Source: an uncultured Bacteroidota bacterium
Lineage (GTDB): Bacteria; Bacteroidota; Bacteroidia; Bacteroidales; WCHB1-69
Length of the DNA stretch: 36,533 nucleotides
Direction of reading: 5' to 3'
Assembly (NCBI GenBank): GCA_902770735.1
Contig: CACXUB010000008.1
Span: 1-36,533 of the forward strand
Within the stretch, counting starts at the first letter, position 1. Every line of letters begins with the position of its first letter. Below the pieces are notes generated by a model, which saw only the letters and a program-made list of their open reading frames with translations, ran no database searches and had not been told where the DNA came from. Made by a program: the position numbers and the translations under genes. Shown here one piece after another: positions 1 to 7,618 of the stretch.

Positions 1-1069
1 TGCTCCTTAACTCTATGTTATTCTCGCATGCCTCACGCAATCCATTGTAAGTCAGTTTATACGCTTGATGCCCTTTCAGTTTGGTGTTCTCAATCGTATA
101 GAGCCGCAACGCATCCTGATATTCTGAATGCTCTTCTAGCATCTCGTTCAACCGGTAAAGCGTTTCTTTGCTGTGGGTGGTCACAAACACCTGTTTGTTG
201 GTGTCTGTAGCCAAGGCAAAGATGGCCTCCCAAAGCTTCTTGTAGGCGGAATAATGCAGACCGTTGTCAATCTCATCGATCAGGATGATGTTGTTCGTCG
301 GATTGGCCGAGGCTGCCACGATGTTCAGGTAACGGCGCAATCCGTCGCCCATCATGTTGACCGCAAGCAATTGGTCGATACCATCCATACCGACATACGC
401 CACGTTGTTCAGAATCTCTACAGCATTAATGCGGGGGTCGAAATGCTTTAACCGCTCCACGACCATGTCTTTTTTCTTGCGTTTGGTCAGTTCCACCAAG
501 TCGTTGGCGGGATTGCCCGCTGCCAAGTCGGCAGGAAGAAAAGCCGCGCTGTTTTTCTCCAAATACCCTTCTGCTATCTTCTTGCCGGAGACCAAACCAG
601 TATGATTTATAGAGATACTGCTTTCGAAAATGTTCTTCTTTCCTTTACTTTCAATTTCAAATGCCAACTTTAGAGTGTTCAGGAAGGTTTTGGTCTCCGA
701 AGTGGGGATCTGACCGTTTTGCGGCTCCGCAGCGGACTTTTCATCGAAAATGTAGGTCATTTCCAATGCCAAGCGACGTTTCGTGTCGTCAAGCATTTCG
801 GAAATGATCTCGGGCTTGATGCTTAAATTGTAGTTAGGAAACATATATCCTAAATCCGCAAAATTGCTGAAGCTTCGTGATCTAACAGAGTTGACATTCA
901 TGGGCAAATCTGGATTGGACATGCCCATGATCAGCAACAGGCATTCCAAAATGGAACTTTTTCCTGAACTGTTTTGTCCAAGGAAAACGTTCACGCGGGA
1001 CAAATCATCAATCTTCAGATGTTCAACGCCTCTAAAGTTTTTGATTTCCAAATTTTTAAATCCGTCCAT
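1..1069 (-). CDS. AAA-family ATPase (OLD/AAA_21-like), C-terminus beyond window
   Basis: This minus-strand frame is open from an ATG at 1069 to the window edge, giving 356 codons without a stop. The N-terminus has the SMC/RecF-like form IKNFRGVEHLKIDD followed by a Walker A, GQNSSGKSS, near residue 35. Near the C-terminal side there is a signature-like MMGDGLRR and a Walker B, NIILIDEIDNGLHYS, with the catalytic Glu, then a switch-like TTHS. This is the layout of single-chain ABC-type ATPases of the AAA_15/AAA_21 group, which in many bacteria work with a nuclease or TOPRIM-type partner. No nuclease domain is visible in the part present; the partner, if any, would lie left of the window. A TAnnTTTG-type promoter lies 31 bp upstream. 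The substrate is unknown. The ATPase assignment is firm; the role is not. Confidence 0.85.
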   Translation of the reverse strand, partial: MDGFKNLEIKNFRGVEHLKIDDLSRVNVFLGQNSSGKSSILECLLLIMGMSNPDLPMNVNSVRSRSFSNFADLGYMFPNYNLSIKPEIISEMLDDTKRRLALEMTYIFDEKSAAEPQNGQIPTSETKTFLNTLKLAFEIESKGKKNIFESSISINHTGLVSGKKIAEGYLEKNSAAFLPADLAAGNPANDLVELTKRKKKDMVVERLKHFDPRINAVEILNNVAYVGMDGIDQLLAVNMMGDGLRRYLNIVAASANPTNNIILIDEIDNGLHYSAYKKLWEAIFALATDTNKQVFVTTHSKETLYRLNEMLEEHSEYQDALRLYTIENTKLKGHQAYKLTYNGLREACENNIELRS

Positions 1070-1099
1070 ATCGCTAAAGTTACATTTAAATGAAGCCTG

Positions 1100-1107
1100 C
1101 AAAAATA
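1100..1107 (-). promoter_or_regulatory. Bacteroidetes -7 box (TATTTTTG) for the AAA ATPase
   Basis: Read on the minus strand the site is TATTTTTG, a perfect TAnnTTTG, 31 bp upstream of the ATPase ATG at 1069. No clear -33 TTTG is seen. Its presence in the 75-bp gap suggests the ATPase can be transcribed separately from the gene upstream. Confidence 0.5.
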
Positions 1108-1144
1108 CGCATTTTTTCTTTTTCCTCAGCAACCCACTTCCCGT

Positions 1145-1762
1145 TCACGAAACCCCTTCCACCACTTCTTCCGCGCTGATCGAATACTTCCCCATCAATC
1201 GCTGCACCAGCCAAATGACCTCTTCTTTGTCAAGCTTGTAACCCAAGACGCCGTAGTAGGCGGTTGCCGCGTGGTTCCACTTGTAGGATATCACCGGCCC
1301 GGGCTCACGGCCTCTCACGAGAAAGTCGGAGAAGTCGGGCGCTTTCCGCCATTCAGGTAGCGTGCCGTCGGCTTCGATAGTGAGTTCCAGATAATCACCG
1401 AAGCCCATATCGTACGGGGGGATCAGGGCGCTGGGGACATAGCCTTGAATCTGCCAAAGCGGCTTCATGTCTTTGTCATACAAGGTGTAGGTGCCTTCGT
1501 CGCGCACCTTCGCCCAAACATGTAAATAGCCATTGCTCTCGTCCCAGTCCTTCAGCTTCCGCTCTCTTAAATCTATCCAGAACTCCAGTAGTTTGGTGCT
1601 CTCGTCGTACATCGGGGGCACGAAAGATTCGTCACACTCCAGCTCTGACATTATACCGTTGTCGAAGGAGACCATGGTGTATTTGTCGCGTTTGTCGTAA
1701 GGAATGGAAATCCGGAGGAAACAGGCCTCGTTTTCAAGTTTTTCTTTTAATGTGGTACTCAT
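1145..1762 (-). CDS. Hypothetical protein, 205 aa
   Basis: I do not recognise this 205-residue soluble protein. It has no signal peptide and no membrane segment. It is rich in aromatic and acidic residues, with a Trp-rich central part (FWIDLRERKLKDWDES, then HVWAKVRDEGTYTLYDKD). The C-terminal 30 residues look like a short helical segment (DKEEVIWLVQRLMGKYSIS). It starts with ATG at 1762, lies 60 bp after dinD and 75 bp before the AAA ATPase, and is on the same strand, so the three could be co-transcribed. The reading frame is supported by ordinary codon use and by the absence of a competing ORF that looks real. Confidence 0.7.
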   Translation of the reverse strand: MSTTLKEKLENEACFLRISIPYDKRDKYTMVSFDNGIMSELECDESFVPPMYDESTKLLEFWIDLRERKLKDWDESNGYLHVWAKVRDEGTYTLYDKDMKPLWQIQGYVPSALIPPYDMGFGDYLELTIEADGTLPEWRKAPDFSDFLVRGREPGPVISYKWNHAATAYYGVLGYKLDKEEVIWLVQRLMGKYSISAEEVVEGVS

Positions 1763-1822
1763 AGGTTTATGTTTTTGGTTTGAAGATAATGATCTTTTGT
1801 TCTTTTTTCTGTTAGAATCGCC

Positions 1823-2683
1823 TTATTGTTCTTTCGGCAACCTCTGTGACTTTTCTTGTAGTTGTTTTTCGTCTTTCGCCACTTTCCGCTCCACCTTCTT
1901 GATGTCTTCCGCCGCAGGCAGTTCCTCTGGCTTTATTCCCCGCTGCCCCAGCATCCCTCTGACACTGGTGTTGTTCTGTACATGTTCCGCTGTGATGCCT
2001 TCTTCCCCTTGCAAATCTTTCTGCTCAACGTTGTGGTTGGTCATCTCCGTGGCAAGGTTTTTGGCGGCAATAGTCAGGGTGGGGAGAAAATCGGCCAAGG
2101 CACCGCTTTTGATGCCCAAACGTTGCTTCATCTGTTCGGTGGTGAGACCGCCAAAAAGGGCTTGGTCGCCTTTTGAGCGGATTCGCCCGAACCCTCTTTC
2201 GTCCACTCCACGCTGGTAGATGTTCTTGCTCAACTGTTTTTCAGAAGCGCGTAACCGATCCCGACTCTCGATTCGTGAGAGTTGATGAAGCCTTTCTTCG
2301 ATTAGCTCAATTTTGCGGGTTTGCACGGCAAAGTAACTTTGTGCAAAGGCAATCTCATCTTTCTTGGGATCACCATTCTGGGCAATAAGATAGCAGGCAT
2401 AGCGGGTGAGCATGAAGTCCTGGACTTCGCGTTGCGATCCACTACCCAACGAGACCATTTTCGTGACCTCACGAAAATGGTCGTCAATATTGACACCCAG
2501 CGTTTTACAAGACTGCATGGCACGACCTATGGCAGTCGCAAAATTCTCCCATCGGGAATACCCTAACACTTGTTGTAACTCCCGGGCATACCATACATCC
2601 ATTTCTTGCCCGTCGTCATCCTTTACGGTTTTGACGATTAAGTCGAAATCTGCTTTGTACTGTTGAATCTTTTGAATGTTCAT
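1823..2683 (-). CDS. dinD: DNA damage-inducible protein D (DinD) homologue
   Basis: This is a 286-residue protein, against about 274 in E. coli DinD. From memory it shares with that family the N-terminal BRO-N-like start (WYARELQQVLGYSRWENF), the block DDHFREVTKMVSLGS, and the highly characteristic RYACYLIAQNGDPKK followed by AQSYFAVQTRKIELIEER. The C-terminal part (LFGGLTTEQMKQRLGIK ... RGIKPEELPAAEDIKKVE) also follows the family. E. coli DinD is SOS-induced and inhibits RecA filament activity; the biochemical role here is inferred only. The gene has a long AT-rich 5' region with a TATATTTG promoter box at 2799-2806. No E. coli-type LexA box was found. Its neighbours (AAA ATPase, unknowns) suggest an accessory locus. 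Confidence 0.88.
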   Translation of the reverse strand: MNIQKIQQYKADFDLIVKTVKDDDGQEMDVWYARELQQVLGYSRWENFATAIGRAMQSCKTLGVNIDDHFREVTKMVSLGSGSQREVQDFMLTRYACYLIAQNGDPKKDEIAFAQSYFAVQTRKIELIEERLHQLSRIESRDRLRASEKQLSKNIYQRGVDERGFGRIRSKGDQALFGGLTTEQMKQRLGIKSGALADFLPTLTIAAKNLATEMTNHNVEQKDLQGEEGITAEHVQNNTSVRGMLGQRGIKPEELPAAEDIKKVERKVAKDEKQLQEKSQRLPKEQ

Positions 2684-2798
2684 GATAACTCTTGTTTCCG
2701 CTTAATTTGTTTAATGATAATTTTTTTTCTTTTATTTGTTTTCTATTACTTAATTTTCAACATGTTACAATCGCAAACAATCGCTTGCAATCTTTTTG

Positions 2799-2806
2799 CA
2801 AATATA
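2799..2806 (-). promoter_or_regulatory. -7 box (TATATTTG) upstream of dinD
   Basis: The minus strand reads TATATTTG, matching TAnnTTTG, about 115 bp upstream of the dinD ATG. If it is the promoter, dinD has a roughly 110-nt AT-rich leader. The surrounding TTGCAA words (2785-2801) form a short repeated motif that could be an operator, but nothing proves it. Confidence 0.4.
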
Positions 2807-2828
2807 CAATTTATTTTTTAATATACAA

Positions 2829-2860
2829 GAACAAAAAAAACTTGAAAAAAAATTTTGTTC
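2829..2860. other. Inverted repeat GAACAAAA/TTTTGTTC in divergent intergenic region
   Basis: Perfect 8-bp arms, GAACAAAA at 2829-2836 and TTTTGTTC at 2853-2860, flank a 16-bp A-rich spacer in the 243-bp gap between dinD and the divergent unknown gene at 2927. It could be a regulator site or a weak hairpin. The rest of the gap (2684-2926) is AT-rich with no further gene. Confidence 0.3.
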
Positions 2861-2926
2861 CCATGTGTAACATTTCCGAAATTCTCATACTTATTAGACA
2901 GAATATTTTACTAAAACAATTATGAT

Positions 2927-3802
2927 ATGGCAAGCAAAATCAAGAAAGACAGCGATTTTTATCAGGAGTCTCTGATTTGGATGGGATACCGCTATGCAAT
3001 CGGACTCGCAGGAGCCAAGAGCGAAAGAGGCAGGGAACTTTTGGATTCCCTTGGACAGTTCCGTGACATCGAATATGACACTCCTGAATTCCACGCGTTT
3101 GCGGCGGAAATAGCGAACTACCTGAAACGCAAGAAAATCAAAGACGTGACAGATCTGAGCAAGCGTTGGATGGAAGGTGATATGATGTGGTATTCGATGC
3201 ACTATGCCCTAGGCCGCCAATCGTATGCCAGCTCGCATTGTCACGACATTGTGCGATATGGCCGAGAGGTACTTTCGCCTGAGAGACAAGAGTTTATGGC
3301 ATACGATATACGCAGGGAGATTGCCTGGCATCTAAGTATTCCGATTCATTTCCATCTCCCTTGCGAAATCGAACGGCTGCATGACCCCGTTGATCTGCTG
3401 ATGCGTTTCATGAAGGAAAACGATATTAGAACAGATGAGCAACTGGCGAAGTATAAAACGATTGAGGTTTGGGAAAACCAAATTGGAGACATCCGATACG
3501 ATACAACAATAGAGGAAGATGAATCGAAAAGGATGTCTATTGGACTTCTTTCAGAAATCGATGCATTGTTGCCATGGGATGATTTGGCGAAATATTTCGA
3601 TCCGAAGATGCACAAACGATGCAGGGTGAACTATAATGGGGAGGAGAGTGTGGTGGAGTATTTTGATTCTTGGGAACGAGAATACGGCGGACACGTTACG
3701 TTCCCATATATGCTCCTGAAGAAGCCTGTTCTGAAATATGAACAAAATCCTTACTTGTGCGCGTATGTCAATGAAGAATATGTCGTGGAAGACAACGTCT
3801 AA
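2927..3802 (+). CDS. Hypothetical protein, 291 aa
   Basis: I do not recognise this soluble 291-residue protein. It has no signal peptide or membrane helix and begins with a Lys-rich MASKIKKDSDFYQES. The first half looks helical, with a His/Cys-containing stretch (SSHCHDIVRYGREVL) and IPIHFHLPCEIERLHDP. The second half is acidic and aromatic (VEYFDSWEREYGGHVTFPY). The gene is transcribed divergently from dinD and faces the T9SS protein gene across the 22-bp repeat array. No clear TAnnTTTG box precedes it. A role in the dinD/ATPase accessory locus is possible but unsupported. Confidence 0.75.
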   Translation: MASKIKKDSDFYQESLIWMGYRYAIGLAGAKSERGRELLDSLGQFRDIEYDTPEFHAFAAEIANYLKRKKIKDVTDLSKRWMEGDMMWYSMHYALGRQSYASSHCHDIVRYGREVLSPERQEFMAYDIRREIAWHLSIPIHFHLPCEIERLHDPVDLLMRFMKENDIRTDEQLAKYKTIEVWENQIGDIRYDTTIEEDESKRMSIGLLSEIDALLPWDDLAKYFDPKMHKRCRVNYNGEESVVEYFDSWEREYGGHVTFPYMLLKKPVLKYEQNPYLCAYVNEEYVVEDNV

Positions 3803-3850
3803 AGGCTGCGTCTGTGATCCAGAAACAGGCTCGTGAAGACAATGCTCATC

Positions 3851-3982
3851 GGCCAATGCGTATACGGGCATCGGCTTATGCATATACAGGTGTTGGCCTA
3901 CGAACCTATGTTCGTCGGCCCATGAACCTATGTTCGTGGGCTTATAGACCTATGTTCGTCAGCCCATGGACCTATGTTCGTC
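3851..3982. repeat. Six-unit 22-bp tandem repeat with hairpin potential
   Basis: Six consecutive 22-bp units begin at 3851, 3873, 3895, 3917, 3939 and 3961. The last four share ACCTATGTTCGT at 3904, 3926, 3948 and 3970, and nearly every unit begins GGCC/GGCT/GGCCC. Several units are self-complementary across their borders. For example, GGCC-t-ACGAAC and GTTCGT-c-GGCC flank CTAT at 3895-3920, and GCCCATGAAC faces GTTCGTGGGC around CTAT. The array sits between convergent genes. The period is not a multiple of 3, so a frame running through it does not give a repeated peptide; I treat it as non-coding. Confidence 0.85.
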
Positions 3983-4024
3983 GCCAGAGACTTTTAGACG
4001 CTTGTGGAATTTTGGTGCGGAGGC

Positions 4025-4054
4025 TTCGCCTACGAAGTAGAATGCTACGGCGAA
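4025..4054. terminator. Stem-loop between convergent genes
   Basis: TTCGCC at 4025-4030 pairs with GGCGAA at 4049-4054, with an inner GTAG/CTAC pairing, 7 bases beyond the stop codon of the T9SS protein gene. There is no strong T-tract, so it may be an RNA 3' end or processing hairpin in place of a classical terminator. Confidence 0.35.
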
Positions 4055-4061
4055 CCCTCTC

Positions 4062-5273
4062 TTACCTTTCCACCACCACCTTCACAACCTTCACCTCATC
4101 CCCCTGCACCACTCTGACTACATAACAGCCGGGGACGAGGGAGCTGACGTCAAGAAGAGCTGTGGGACCGGCGGCGCGGCGGGTGAGGACGAGACGCCCC
4201 GAGAGGTCGTGAACGCGGACCTCGGCATCGCCATCCGCCAAGCCGTCCAAGACGATACGGCCCGAGGCTGGATTGGGATAAAGGGAAACTATTTGAAAAT
4301 CAGAAGTTTGCACGCCCGTGGCAATGTCGTTGTAGTCGTAAACGTAGTCGCACACGTACTGCAACACGTGGTCCACGTCAACGCTGTACCAGGCTTCGCG
4401 CACGCAGGCGTCCACGTTGTCGTACATCCGCGGACGGTCCATCTCCGGGTTCCACGGAATCACCGTGCTGCTCAGCGGCTTGCCATAATCGTATGTATAG
4501 ACGCTCCGCTCCACCTCGTAGTCGGTGTGGTCGTACTGGTGATACTCCGTGCAGTTGCCGCGATTGTCGTACTGATACGTGGACTTGCCGTTGTACTGCC
4601 AGTAGAAACCGTCGTCGCTCAAGCTGTCCAACCGCAGCACCTTGCGACCGTCAACATAACTCGTCACGATCTTCTCCGACGGGAGAAGCGTGCCGGAGTC
4701 GAAGTTGTAGCTGTACCACAACTCCTGCACGCAGTCGTTGCCAACATATTGGTACTCAATCTTTTGATACAGCATCCCGGCGAAATCCAAGGTGGTGAGC
4801 ACCAGCTGGTTCTGCGCATTGTAGGTGTAATGGTAGATGCCACCGAGCTCCCAAGTGCCGCCGAAATTGTTGTAGTTGCTCCTCGAGGTGATCAGCCCCG
4901 CGGCATTGTAGGTGTAGTCGATGTAATAGACGTTCTGCCACACCCCGCCGAGCTTCTGCCAGCCCGACAGCCGGACCAAATTGCCGGCGGCGTCGTAACT
5001 CATGGAGTCGATGACCTGGTACTCGTTACGGATGGAGTCGGTCATCGCCAATAGCCGATGGTCACCATTATAGGCGAAGGTGCAGATCTGATAGTTGTCA
5101 TCCGTGTGGAAGTCCGTCATCTTCCATTGGTAATCGCTTTTCGCGCCGGAAAAAGGCATCGCTTGTCGTGGCGACACCGGGGAGGCGAAATGTCCTGCAG
5201 GCTGCGCCCATACACACAGCGACGTCAGAACAGATAATACAACAAAGGTGATTTTTTTCATAGTGCTATTCAT
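4062..5273 (-). CDS. Secreted protein with YD-type repeats and T9SS type A sorting domain
   Basis: The 403-residue product starts MNSTMKKITF; an internal ATG at 5261 gives the more standard signal peptide MKKITFVVLSVLTSLCVWAQ. The middle (about residues 50-310) is built of RHS/YD-like strands such as YTYNAAGLITSRSN, YTYNAQNQLVLTT and YQYDNRGNCTEYHQYD. The last 75 residues form a Por secretion C-terminal domain: LYPNPASGRIVLDG, VRVHDLSGRLVLTR, LDVSSLVPGCYVVRVVQGD and a final KVVKVVVER. Such proteins cross the outer membrane by the type IX system and are usually anchored or released. The function of the repeat body is unknown. No T9SS machinery gene is in the window. Confidence 0.88.
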   Translation of the reverse strand: MNSTMKKITFVVLSVLTSLCVWAQPAGHFASPVSPRQAMPFSGAKSDYQWKMTDFHTDDNYQICTFAYNGDHRLLAMTDSIRNEYQVIDSMSYDAAGNLVRLSGWQKLGGVWQNVYYIDYTYNAAGLITSRSNYNNFGGTWELGGIYHYTYNAQNQLVLTTLDFAGMLYQKIEYQYVGNDCVQELWYSYNFDSGTLLPSEKIVTSYVDGRKVLRLDSLSDDGFYWQYNGKSTYQYDNRGNCTEYHQYDHTDYEVERSVYTYDYGKPLSSTVIPWNPEMDRPRMYDNVDACVREAWYSVDVDHVLQYVCDYVYDYNDIATGVQTSDFQIVSLYPNPASGRIVLDGLADGDAEVRVHDLSGRLVLTRRAAGPTALLDVSSLVPGCYVVRVVQGDEVKVVKVVVER

Positions 5274-5320
5274 TTATCAATTTTTCCCACTTGGTTTGCA
5301 AACAATCAGTACTTTTTCCA

Positions 5321-6562
5321 TCATTTCCTCCTTTTTGCCAGCCACTTCCCAATCCGGTTCTTCCCGTTCAGCTCCGCCACCAAGATGATGCCGAAGGCGA
5401 TGGCGACGGTGACTTTCAAGGCGGTGACGCCCGTGTGCAGGGCGGCGCCAAGTTGCTCGGAGACAACGTTGTAGGTGGTCCAGAAGATGCCTGCGCCCGG
5501 CACCAACGGGAAAATGCCGCAGATCAGATAGACCGTGATCGGACATTTGCGCACGATGGCCAACACCATGGCCGTGAAGGTGACCAACACGGTAGCAAAA
5601 AAGACCACGTTGGCGACCGACAACTCCGTATAGTTCATTAAAATCAGGTAGAGCAGCCACCCCAACATCCCGCACAATCCGCTGTCCAAGTAGTACTTGC
5701 GGGGCACGCCGAAGAGTACGGCGAAGGCCACGGTGCCCACGTAGGCGGCTAACAGCTGCACGAACATCCCCGCCGTTTCGGGTGCGGCGGTCAACGTCTC
5801 CAAGTGCTGCATCGTGCCGCTGACGGCCGCGTCCAACATGAACGCCAAGGCCACTCCCATGGAGATGCAGAAGAAGGTGAGCAGCGCGTCTAACAGCCGC
5901 GTGATGCCGGCAATGTAGTCCTCGTGCGCCAAGTCGCGAATACCGTTGGTGAAGGGCACTCCGGGAATCAGCGGGATGATGGCCCCGATGATCATGTTGC
6001 TGAGGTGCGTGCCCAAACCCAGTCGGAACATCACCCCGCAGAGCAAAGTGGCCAGCAAGCCGCCCGTGATGGCGCCCGCGATGCGCGAAAGGTGCCGGTA
6101 ACCGACGAACAGCATATAGACCCAGAGCACCAACCCGGCCACGAACGCCGCTATGCTGTCGGCGAAGCCACCGCCGAAGATGATGCAGAAGGCCGCGCTG
6201 CCGAACGCGGAGGCCGCAATCTGCTCCCACGCGGGCTTCGGGCGCATGGCGCGGATGGCCTTCAGCCGCGACTCTAACTGCTCGAGGTCGCACTTGCCCT
6301 CGGAGACTTCGCGGGAGAGCTGGTTCACCGCCACCACCTTGTCGAGGCTCGTGCCCTTGATGGGGATGAACTTGGTGCGGGCGAATCCTTTCGCCGTGGC
6401 CATGATGCCGTTGCTGAGCACGAAAAAGCTCTCGTCGTCCACGCCGTAGTGGCCGGCGATACGCCGCATGGTCTCGTCCACGCGCGAGATCTCCGCCCCG
6501 TTTTCCAACAGGATCGCCCCGGCCTCGTAGGCCAGCTCCATGATTTTGCTGTTTTCGTCCAT
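5321..6562 (-). CDS. Threonine/serine exporter family protein, ThrE N- and C-domains fused
   Basis: This 413-residue integral membrane protein matches the ThrE/DUF1212 family. The N-terminal cytoplasmic part carries the family motif NGAEISRVDETMRRI (residues 21-35) and FFVLSNGIMAT. About ten hydrophobic segments follow, including IIGAIIPLIPGVPFTNGIRD, the typical ThrE stretch, and a second, homologous block at the C-terminus (ICGIFPLVPGAGIFWTTY). In many bacteria the two blocks are separate genes (YjjP/YjjB); here they are one chain, as in Corynebacterium ThrE. Likely role: proton-coupled export of threonine, serine or small dicarboxylates at the inner membrane. It starts at ATG 6562. The next gene on the same strand (T9SS protein) begins 47 bp after its stop. 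Confidence 0.85.
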   Translation of the reverse strand: MDENSKIMELAYEAGAILLENGAEISRVDETMRRIAGHYGVDDESFFVLSNGIMATAKGFARTKFIPIKGTSLDKVVAVNQLSREVSEGKCDLEQLESRLKAIRAMRPKPAWEQIAASAFGSAAFCIIFGGGFADSIAAFVAGLVLWVYMLFVGYRHLSRIAGAITGGLLATLLCGVMFRLGLGTHLSNMIIGAIIPLIPGVPFTNGIRDLAHEDYIAGITRLLDALLTFFCISMGVALAFMLDAAVSGTMQHLETLTAAPETAGMFVQLLAAYVGTVAFAVLFGVPRKYYLDSGLCGMLGWLLYLILMNYTELSVANVVFFATVLVTFTAMVLAIVRKCPITVYLICGIFPLVPGAGIFWTTYNVVSEQLGAALHTGVTALKVTVAIAFGIILVAELNGKNRIGKWLAKRRK

Positions 6563-6597
6563 CGTTTTCTTGTTTTTACTCCACGGATTTTCTTTTT

Positions 6598-6627
6598 ATC
6601 TCCACGGATCACGCGAATCTGCACGGA
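6598..6627. repeat. 30-bp dispersed decamer-type repeat, copy 1
   Basis: The 30 bases read as three decamers, tctccacgga / tcacgcgaat / ctgcacggaa. They match the copy at 7550-7579 at most positions (tctccgcata / tcacacgtat / ctgcacatat). It lies 4 bases beyond the stop codon of the TonB-domain gene (stop 6632-6634). A further ccacgga occurs at 6581. Confidence 0.6.
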
Positions 6628-6631
6628 AGTG

Positions 6632-7519
6632 TTAATAAAGACGCAATCCGTACACCTCTTTCCAGCCAAGCTTGGCATACGATTTTTCAGTTGTTTTGAC
6701 TTGCAGATCTTTGGTGGATATTCTTTGGGTTATCAGTTTGAAAGTGGCTTTCTTTCTTTTAAAATACCTCGCATCCCCGCTAAACCCATCCGCATAATCG
6801 ACTCTATTCACTATCAAGTCGTCATAAAGATAGACATTCTTCATATTATCAGAAAGACTCATAAAATAGAAGTCTTTCCGATTCTGGACATCGATTACAA
6901 AATAATGCTGGAAGTTTGAGCCATACCCTGAAGCCAGCCCCGCAAGCATGCATCTGACGACATAATAATTCCCTAACCGGTAATAACCGGCCTTCTCCAA
7001 ATCGAAGCGGGTGAAATCTTCGTTACGAAAAGTGCCGCCCTTCAAGAGGGTCTTCAGAGAGTCGATCAGAGCGACATCGGTAATTTTCTCGGGATACACC
7101 GTGACGTACTCAAACGTGACGGGCACTTGGAAGTAGCAGCGCACCGGATGGCCCTGGTTGGTGCCGGGCTTCCAGAGGGGACTTCCTTGGATGGCACGGA
7201 CCACTTCTTCGTCGCAGGAAGGGTAAAGCGGCACTTTGATGGTGACTTGGTTGACACGTCCGTCCTTTTCCACCACAAACTCCGCCAGCACCGTACCTGA
7301 CACCCCCTTTGCGCGGGCATCCTCCGGAAACTGTATGGTTTTTGCAAGATAGGCGTTGAAACTGCCGGGAAATTCGGGCATGGTTGTCGTAAAGCGGTAT
7401 ATCGGCTCTGAATCTTCAGAGGTCGGCTCTGTCTGCGCCCACGCGAGAAGCGGGAGCAGGAGGATTGCGACAATGAGGGTGCTTGCGCGGCGGTTCCCCA
7501 GATGCAATAATCTTTTCAT
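6632..7519 (-). CDS. Secreted protein with TonB C-terminal-like domain
   Basis: This is a 295-residue protein with a signal peptide (basic MKRLLHLGNRR, hydrophobic LIVAILLLPLLAWAQ). Residues about 48-140 form a TonB-C-like domain: FNAYLAKTIQFPEDARAKGV, SGTVLAEFVVEKDGRV and VVRAIQGSPLWKPG. Unlike true TonB it has no retained N-terminal anchor and no Pro-rich spacer, so it is probably periplasmic. The C-terminal 150 residues (YYRLGNYYVVRCMLAGLASGYG, FVIDVQNRKDFYFMS) are of unknown family. Stand-alone TonB-C domains are common in Bacteroidota and may act as signalling or interaction modules. Decamer repeats flank it on both sides: one after its stop, one 30 bp before its start. Confidence 0.75.
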   Translation of the reverse strand: MKRLLHLGNRRASTLIVAILLLPLLAWAQTEPTSEDSEPIYRFTTTMPEFPGSFNAYLAKTIQFPEDARAKGVSGTVLAEFVVEKDGRVNQVTIKVPLYPSCDEEVVRAIQGSPLWKPGTNQGHPVRCYFQVPVTFEYVTVYPEKITDVALIDSLKTLLKGGTFRNEDFTRFDLEKAGYYRLGNYYVVRCMLAGLASGYGSNFQHYFVIDVQNRKDFYFMSLSDNMKNVYLYDDLIVNRVDYADGFSGDARYFKRKKATFKLITQRISTKDLQVKTTEKSYAKLGWKEVYGLRLY

Positions 7520-7549
7520 ATTATTTGTTTTTTCGTAATGTCAATGAAA

Positions 7550-7618
7550 ATCTCCGCATATCACACGTATCTGCACATATAATTCTGCGTAATTCTGCGA
7601 GTTCTGCGGGAATTATTC
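7550..7618. repeat. Decamer-period repeat abutting a stop codon, copy 2
   Basis: Seven consecutive 10-bp words start at about 7551. The first three match the repeat at 6598-6627. Then aattctgcgt (7581), aattctgcga (7591) and gttctgcggg (7601) repeat the ttctgcg core. The repeat ends directly at the stop codon (7619-7621) of the next gene. It is intergenic; no coding frame fits it. Confidence 0.65.

Noticed and set aside
3851-3982. CRISPR array
   Set aside because: Units follow each other directly without unique spacers, the unit is only 22 bp and variable, and no cas gene is present.
3814-4125. Plus-strand 103-codon frame through the 22-bp repeats
   Set aside because: The 22-bp period is not a multiple of three, the peptide is not repetitive or protein-like, and it runs into the 3' end of the T9SS protein gene on the other strand.
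5277-6293. 338-codon minus-strand frame overlapping the ThrE-type gene
   Set aside because: It is Arg/His-rich with no domain and is out of frame with the clearly recognisable exporter.
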